Shown here piece after piece: positions 7,460 to 11,309 of a DNA stretch of 11,309 bases. The position numbers and the translations under genes were made by a program. Location of the stretch: the NCBI GenBank assembly GCA_025356715.1, contig JANXRU010000091.1, positions 1 to 11,309 of the forward strand, given 5' to 3'. The DNA comes from Bacteroidota bacterium. Its GTDB lineage: Bacteria; Bacteroidota; Bacteroidia; B-17B0; B-17BO. Below the pieces are notes generated by a model, which saw only the letters and a program-made list of their open reading frames with translations, was not told the origin of the DNA and ran no database searches. Within the stretch, counting starts at the first letter, position 1. Each line of letters begins with the position of its first letter.

Positions 7460-8842
7460 TTAATTGATGGCGGTATTTATTTTTGGAAATAATTTTCTAA
7501 TTACATAATAGATAATTCCTAAAATCAGGATATAAAAACCGTAAATACCTAATTCATTTTTAAAAGGAAATATTACAGTCAAATCCCTTCCCCAGTATGT
7601 GTTAGTTACATAATATACTCTAATACTACTAATCATAATTAATATGGCGATTATAGTAAATGCCAATATTTTTATTTTTTTAATTTTTATGAGTTGAATT
7701 TCTTGTAATGCAAATACAAGAGGAAAAAATAGAAATGGAGTAATTGTAAAAATGTGACGAATTAAAACTGTTTTATGAAAGGCAGCAATTAGAACGTTTA
7801 AAATGATAATCGAAATAAATAAGTAAGCTTCTTTAGGATGTTTTTTTATGAAGAAATAAAAACCAAAGATTGAAACCATTAAAATTGGGGAAGTAACTAA
7901 AAGGCCTGGTATTTCGTTTTTTATGCCAAGTGGAAGATTAAAATATAGTTTAAGGTTTGTGAAATTAGTAAATAAGGTATCTATTCCGACCCAAAAATTA
8001 CCTGAAAGCGATGATAAGAAAGATATTTCTTCAGGAAATATGGGATTGTACTTATTTGATTTTAAAGTAAACTCATCAAATGCTAAATAATTATAAGTTA
8101 ATAATAGTGAAAGAACAGAGGTGAAAATGATGATTGCAAATAACAGTGATTTTAGGTTCGGCTTCACTGATTTAACATTAATTTTTTTTGCAATTATTAA
8201 ATAAATCCCACAAGGAACAAAAAGCAATAGGTTTTGTAGTTCAATAATGGACGAATAGGATAAGAATACTGTAAAATAAAAGAAATAGCGATGATCGATG
8301 GAGGGCATTTTAAAAAGATAATAAATAGAAATTAAAACAAAAAACATAGAAGGTGCATGTGAAAAAACATGTGTAGATTCTTGCCATGTAAGCGTACAAA
8401 ATGCAAATATTATTGACAAGATTAGTGAAGTGATGTGTGGTATCTTGAAAAATCGATATGTTTTGTAAATGAACAAAATTGCAAGAATGCAACAAAGATT
8501 TGGTAATAAAATAACCGTAGCTTCTTGTATAGGCACATGAGTACTTATAAATGAAAGGTGACAGACTTGAATTAAATTACCTATCAAATAAAATGGGATC
8601 ATTAAAAATGCATTTCCTGGAAGCCTATCTGAGTAATAATTCCCATTTTTCTCTGCATAATCTATTAGTCCCGTATAATTAATATAATCGTTAATTATTG
8701 CAGAATGCTTATTAATTAAAGAACTTACTAATGCAAAATGACTACCATCATTAGATGTATTGATGTAGGATGAGCTTAAATAATAAATGATACTTATAAA
8801 AAGTAAGGAAAATAGAATTGTTTTGTTTTTAGACCAAATCAT
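7460..8842 (-). CDS. Polytopic membrane protein, probable GT-C fold glycosyltransferase
   Basis: The 460-residue product has about a dozen hydrophobic segments (roughly 7-25, 79-97, 108-126, 137-153, 163-178, 186-218 as one or two, 232-252, 314-332, 338-355, 362-380, 392-408 and 430-449). After the first helix comes a loop with N31-D32 and, further on, YYSDRLPG at residues 69-76. An early acidic residue and a YxDKxPG-like motif in the first large extracytoplasmic loop are typical of GT-C (GT39/ArnT-like) enzymes, which transfer sugars from polyprenyl-phosphate donors on the outer face of the inner membrane. A late segment, IRHIFTITPFLFFP (361-374), resembles the R-H/Y-xx-xx-xP-F segment of the same group. 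Donor, acceptor and pathway are unknown, and no other glycan gene is in the window. It could instead be an uncharacterised membrane protein with this topology. It is separated from the upstream LytTR regulator by 138 bp and may have its own promoter. Confidence 0.65.
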   Translation of the reverse strand: MIWSKNKTILFSLLFISIIYYLSSSYINTSNDGSHFALVSSLINKHSAIINDYINYTGLIDYAEKNGNYYSDRLPGNAFLMIPFYLIGNLIQVCHLSFISTHVPIQEATVILLPNLCCILAILFIYKTYRFFKIPHITSLILSIIFAFCTLTWQESTHVFSHAPSMFFVLISIYYLFKMPSIDHRYFFYFTVFLSYSSIIELQNLLLFVPCGIYLIIAKKINVKSVKPNLKSLLFAIIIFTSVLSLLLTYNYLAFDEFTLKSNKYNPIFPEEISFLSSLSGNFWVGIDTLFTNFTNLKLYFNLPLGIKNEIPGLLVTSPILMVSIFGFYFFIKKHPKEAYLFISIIILNVLIAAFHKTVLIRHIFTITPFLFFPLVFALQEIQLIKIKKIKILAFTIIAILIMISSIRVYYVTNTYWGRDLTVIFPFKNELGIYGFYILILGIIYYVIRKLFPKINTAIN

Positions 8843-8868
8843 CTAATTATTTATATATTTTTAATTTT

Positions 8869-8876
8869 CAAATATA
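8869..8876 (-). promoter_or_regulatory. Candidate -7 promoter element of the GT-C gene
   Basis: The minus strand reads TATATTTG, a perfect TAnnTTTG, 26 nt upstream of the ATG of the glycosyltransferase-like gene. No TTG is seen at the -33 position. It suggests that this gene is transcribed separately from the kinase-regulator operon. Confidence 0.35.
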
Positions 8877-8980
8877 GTTTAAAATAAATTGGAGTCTTCT
8901 AAATCAGCCATTTTATTTTAGTAGTTAAATAATTAGTATGTAGTTGGTTTTAAGTATATATTCTAAAAATTATTACATAC

Positions 8981-9694
8981 TTAACTCCCACGTTTTAATA
9001 ATTTGTTTTTAATAAAATCATCAATGCCTTCTTTGTGTTCTCTGCCGATAGGTATTTCATTTAATCCAATTTTTATTACATTACCTTCAATAGCGGCTAT
9101 ATTATCAATAGCAACGATATAAGATTTGTGGACACGTATAAATTTATTTTGTGGTATTTGAAGCTGAATGTTTTTCATGTTTATTAATGCTATATGCCGA
9201 ACCGTGGTTGTATGTATTTTTACATAGTCTTTTAGTCCTTCAATAAATAGAATTTCATCAAATTTTATTTTAACGAATTTCTTGTCCGTTTTAATAAAAA
9301 AGTATTCGTCCTGATTATCAATTATTAAGTTTTTAAAAGATTTTTCTATTTTGTTTACAGCTGTTAAAAATCGATTAAATTGTATAGGTTTTAACAAATA
9401 ATCCACTGCATTTAATTCAAAACCTTGAATAGCATGATTTGCAAAAGCTGTTGTGAAAATTATTTTAGGAGGATTTTGTAAACTTTGAACAAAATCAAGC
9501 CCATTAATCGAAGGCATTTGTATATCTAGAAAAATTAAATCAACATGATTTTCTTTCAAAAAAGTCATGGCAGATAAAGCTCCATCGAAAATGCCCACCG
9601 TTTCTAAAAAATCAATTTGCTTCACGTATGATTCAATTCCTTCTCTTGCTAATGGTTCATCATCAACTATGATACATTTTATTTTAGAACTCAT
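8981..9694 (-). CDS. LytTR-family response regulator
   Basis: The 237-residue protein has an N-terminal receiver domain (about 5-117) with the acidic pocket D11-D12, the phospho-acceptor D57 in LIFLDIQMP, T81-T82 and K102 in LLKPIQ, so all key residues are present. A LytTR DNA-binding domain follows (about 132-235), marked by FIEGLKDYVKIHT, FIRVHKSYIVA and the terminal IPIGREHKEGID pattern. It acts in the cytosol as a transcription factor phosphorylated by its partner kinase. Its ATG overlaps the kinase stop as ATGA (9691-9694), which implies translational coupling and fixes the start. Its targets cannot be deduced. The downstream GT-C gene or the secreted protease upstream are candidates by proximity only. 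No convincing intrinsic terminator follows: an 8-bp inverted repeat at 8935-8942 and 8974-8981 has a 31-nt loop and no T-run. Confidence 0.95.
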   Translation of the reverse strand: MSSKIKCIIVDDEPLAREGIESYVKQIDFLETVGIFDGALSAMTFLKENHVDLIFLDIQMPSINGLDFVQSLQNPPKIIFTTAFANHAIQGFELNAVDYLLKPIQFNRFLTAVNKIEKSFKNLIIDNQDEYFFIKTDKKFVKIKFDEILFIEGLKDYVKIHTTTVRHIALINMKNIQLQIPQNKFIRVHKSYIVAIDNIAAIEGNVIKIGLNEIPIGREHKEGIDDFIKNKLLKRGS

Positions 9695-10761
9695 ATTGAA
9701 ATAATTAAGTGAATAGAATAGATTTCTTCTGAATCATTTATCGTAAGTACATGGTTTTTGGGATACATTAATTTAAGTCGATTACTTACATTTTTTATTC
9801 CAATCCCATGGCCAGTTAAATTTTTCTCTATAATTAAAGTTTTGGAATTAACGCAAGTAAATTCAATTTGACTTTCTGTTATATTGAAATTTATTTTTAT
9901 CCATTTCCCTTCTTTATTTGCTCTAAAATGCTTGAAGGCATTTTCTACAAATGGAATAAATAAAAGGGGTTCAATAGGATGGTTTTTAGCAAATTTATTT
10001 ATAAAAAATTCTATTTTAACATCTGATTCTAATCTTAACTTTTCCAATTCAATGAGGTCTTTGATGCATTGAATTTCATTTTCGATAGTATTCCCAATTT
10101 CACCGGATTCGTAAATTCTATATCGTAAAATATTTGAAAGTGAGATAATGGCTTCGCTTGCTTTTGGACTATTTTTATTGATTAGTACATAAATATTATT
10201 TAGCGTATTAAATATAAAATGTGGATTTACTTGCGCTTTTAAAAACCGGAACTCAGCCTCTAATTCTTGTTTCTCTTTTTGTCTCAATTGATTTGCTGTG
10301 ATAATCCAATCACTGGCAATTTTTATAGAAGAAATAGCTGCAATTTCGAAAATATCTTTACAAAACCAATAAACCAATATTAATAAAAAACCTTCCGTTT
10401 GAACATCTCCTGCATCCAAAATATAATTAAATACATATAATTTAATAGTTGAAGTAATTAAGGCAATACAAATCAAACACAGCAAATACAAAATGAATTT
10501 TCTTCGGTACAAAAAAAGAGGAACAAAAAAATAAGCGTTAATATATACGCCAGTCATTGTACATAAAAGGTAAACTGAGTTATCAAGCAAATGACAGAAT
10601 ATGTCACAATCAGCTTGAGTTTTGCCCAATAAATCTGAAAACAAATATATTAAGTAACAAACCCAAAAACAGCTATGTAAAATTATTTTCCCGAATTTTG
10701 TCCCAGACCATATATAGAAAGGCGATTCGGCAAAAGGAATATGATTTTTATCTTGATTCAT
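9691..10761 (-). CDS. LytS/YehU-type sensor histidine kinase (His_kinase family)
   Basis: The 356-residue protein has an N-terminal membrane domain with four hydrophobic segments (about 27-43, 60-82, 88-110 and 124-148) and no large extracytoplasmic sensor domain. A charged coiled linker (155-173) follows. The catalytic part has the FLKAQVNPHFIFNTLNNI motif of the His_kinase family, with phospho-acceptor H181. After it come an N-box-like stretch, IPFVENAFKH (269-278, N274), and the ATP-lid glycines GHGIGIKN (317-324). It would autophosphorylate and pass phosphate to D57 of the LytTR regulator encoded directly downstream, with a 4-nt overlap. The stimulus is unknown; membrane-embedded N-termini of this kind may sense membrane or envelope state. 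The protein appears full length. Confidence 0.94.
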   Translation of the reverse strand: MNQDKNHIPFAESPFYIWSGTKFGKIILHSCFWVCYLIYLFSDLLGKTQADCDIFCHLLDNSVYLLCTMTGVYINAYFFVPLFLYRRKFILYLLCLICIALITSTIKLYVFNYILDAGDVQTEGFLLILVYWFCKDIFEIAAISSIKIASDWIITANQLRQKEKQELEAEFRFLKAQVNPHFIFNTLNNIYVLINKNSPKASEAIISLSNILRYRIYESGEIGNTIENEIQCIKDLIELEKLRLESDVKIEFFINKFAKNHPIEPLLFIPFVENAFKHFRANKEGKWIKINFNITESQIEFTCVNSKTLIIEKNLTGHGIGIKNVSNRLKLMYPKNHVLTINDSEEIYSIHLIISI

Positions 10762-10767
10762 CTATGT

Positions 10768-10775
10768 CAAATATA
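10768..10775 (-). promoter_or_regulatory. Candidate -7 promoter element of the kinase-regulator operon
   Basis: The minus strand reads TATATTTG, a perfect TAnnTTTG, ending only 6 nt before the kinase ATG at 10761. If used, transcription would begin at or within a few bases of the start codon, giving a leaderless or nearly leaderless mRNA. No TTG is found at the -33 distance. The element abuts the T-tract of the terminator of the preceding gene. Confidence 0.35.
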
Positions 10776-10812
10776 AAAAAAAAGTGCTTTAATAAATTTA
10801 AAGCACTTTTTT
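10775..10812 (-). terminator. Strong intrinsic terminator of the M43 protease gene
   Basis: A perfect 15-bp stem pairs 10778-10792 with 10798-10812 around a 5-nt loop. Its core is GTGCTTTAA with the complementary TTAAAGCAC. On the minus strand the stem runs into nine consecutive T (10783-10775). It begins 23 bp after the TAA of the protease gene. The A/T flanks also give T6 on the plus strand, but no plus-strand gene arrives here. It should insulate the kinase operon from protease transcription. Confidence 0.85.
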
Positions 10813-10834
10813 ATTTTAAATTATTAGAGTGTGT

Positions 10835-11309
10835 TTATTGAAGTATAATTCGTTTTGTCATCGAATTTGTTTTTGATTTCAAGCTGACAAAATAAATACC
10901 AGCTGAATTATTAGTTAAATCTATTTTAATATTACCATGATTAGATTGCATTTGTTTGATTTCTTTAATGCTTTGTCCTAAAGTATTGGTAATTGTAATC
11001 GTAAAATCTTGTAATTCTAATAAATCAACTATAATGTTTATCTCTCCACTTGAAGGATTTGGAAAAATACTCATTTCATTATTGGTTATACGTTCATCTA
11101 TAGTAGTAGGAATTGAACATACTGTAGATGTATTTAAAGACAATCGATTTACACAATTAGCCATTACTGCTTGCATACGTGCTTTTTGCCCAGCAGTAAA
11201 CATAACCATACATTTATCATCGCTATAATCCATGTAATTTTGATATAAAACACCTGGAGAAGCAGCAGTGCAGCCATCTGTAACAACAGCTCCGTTAGTA
11301 GTTGGGCAG
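10835..11309 (-). CDS. Secreted M43 (pappalysin-type) zinc metalloprotease, C-terminal part with T9SS sorting domain
   Basis: The frame is open from the right edge (first full codon at 11308) to TAA at 10835-10837, about 157 residues, and lacks the N-terminus. The first residues include VTDGCTAASPGVLYQNYMDY, followed by SDDKCMVMFTAGQKARM. NYMDY is the Met-turn region that follows the zinc-binding HExxH motif in M43 pappalysin-like metzincins; the zinc motif itself is outside the window. The nearby Cys residues fit the disulfides usual in this family. From about position 11077 to 10838 lies a type A T9SS sorting domain: SIFPNPSSGEINI, then a beta-strand region with TLGQ, then SAGIYFVSLKS and a basic end, TKRIILQ. 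The enzyme is therefore expected to cross the outer membrane by the Por/T9SS machinery and be released or attached at the surface. The ATG at 11233 is internal to the Met-turn, not a start. A strong terminator follows. Confidence 0.9.
   Translation of the reverse strand, partial: CPTTNGAVVTDGCTAASPGVLYQNYMDYSDDKCMVMFTAGQKARMQAVMANCVNRLSLNTSTVCSIPTTIDERITNNEMSIFPNPSSGEINIIVDLLELQDFTITITNTLGQSIKEIKQMQSNHGNIKIDLTNNSAGIYFVSLKSKTNSMTKRIILQ

Noticed and set aside
7437..7461. ACTAA/TTAGT hairpin and an AATAGCTATT palindrome between the convergent yajQ and GT-C genes
   Set aside because: The stems are only 5 bp, all or nearly all A/T, with no T-run, and the second overlaps the GT-C stop codon. They are too weak to call a bidirectional terminator.
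8310..8495. A 61-codon minus-strand frame within the GT-C gene
   Set aside because: It is an alternative frame of a continuous membrane-protein gene on the same strand, without features of its own.
8935..8981. AGTATGTA/TACATACT inverted repeat after the LytTR regulator
   Set aside because: The arms are 8 bp with a 31-nt loop, overlap the stop codon and lack a T-tract, so I do not call it a terminator.
9884..10072. A 62-codon plus-strand frame inside the kinase gene
   Set aside because: It is antisense to the conserved ATPase region of the kinase.
10557..10841. A 94-codon plus-strand frame crossing the kinase start and the terminator
   Set aside because: It runs through the kinase 5' end and the whole terminator hairpin, so the translation is a by-product of those elements.
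10956..11228. A 90-codon plus-strand frame opposite the protease
   Set aside because: It is antisense to the Met-turn and sorting domain of the M43 protease, which are clearly coding.
11231..11233. ATG at 11233 as the start of a small sorting-domain protein
   Set aside because: The frame is open upstream to the window edge with protease-type sequence, and this Met is the conserved residue of the Met-turn.

Overview
The window looks like chromosomal DNA from a member of the Bacteroidota, most likely the Flavobacteriia or a near relative. It is strongly AT-rich. One gene ends in a type IX secretion (T9SS) C-terminal sorting domain. No Shine-Dalgarno-like site stands out before any start codon, and octamers fitting the Bacteroidota -7 promoter consensus TAnnTTTG lie a short way upstream of several genes. 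Six of the seven genes are on the minus strand. I see no mobile element, CRISPR array, tRNA or rRNA.

Left part (1-6761, minus strand). The first gene (1-2102, running off the left edge) encodes a signal peptide, a roughly 260-residue outer-membrane beta-barrel-like domain, a Thr/Asn-rich linker and at least four Ig-like repeats. Upstream of it is a 1491-residue secreted or periplasmic protein with a helical N-terminal region followed by more than 1300 residues of beta-strand-like sequence. I recognise it only as a Bacteroidota-type conserved hypothetical. The 183-bp gap between the two genes holds a nested dyad in which two separate palindromes share exactly the same centre.

Middle (6762-8842). 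A divergent intergenic region with candidate promoters on both strands separates the giant gene from yajQ, which encodes a small cytosolic nucleotide/c-di-GMP-binding protein and is the only plus-strand gene. It converges, 23 bp apart, on a polytopic membrane protein that looks like a GT-C glycosyltransferase.

Right part (8981-11309, minus strand). A two-gene LytS/LytR-type operon (histidine kinase, then LytTR response regulator, joined by an ATGA overlap) follows the 3' end of a T9SS-secreted M43 (pappalysin-type) metalloprotease that enters from the right edge. A strong intrinsic terminator separates protease and kinase, and its T-tract runs directly into the kinase's candidate -7 element.

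The theme is envelope and surface biology: a secreted protease, a membrane glycosyltransferase, a surface or periplasmic Ig-repeat protein and an orphan giant exported protein, beside a membrane-sensing two-component pair. That these genes work together is inference from proximity only. The least explained items are the 1491-residue protein and the barrel-plus-Ig protein.
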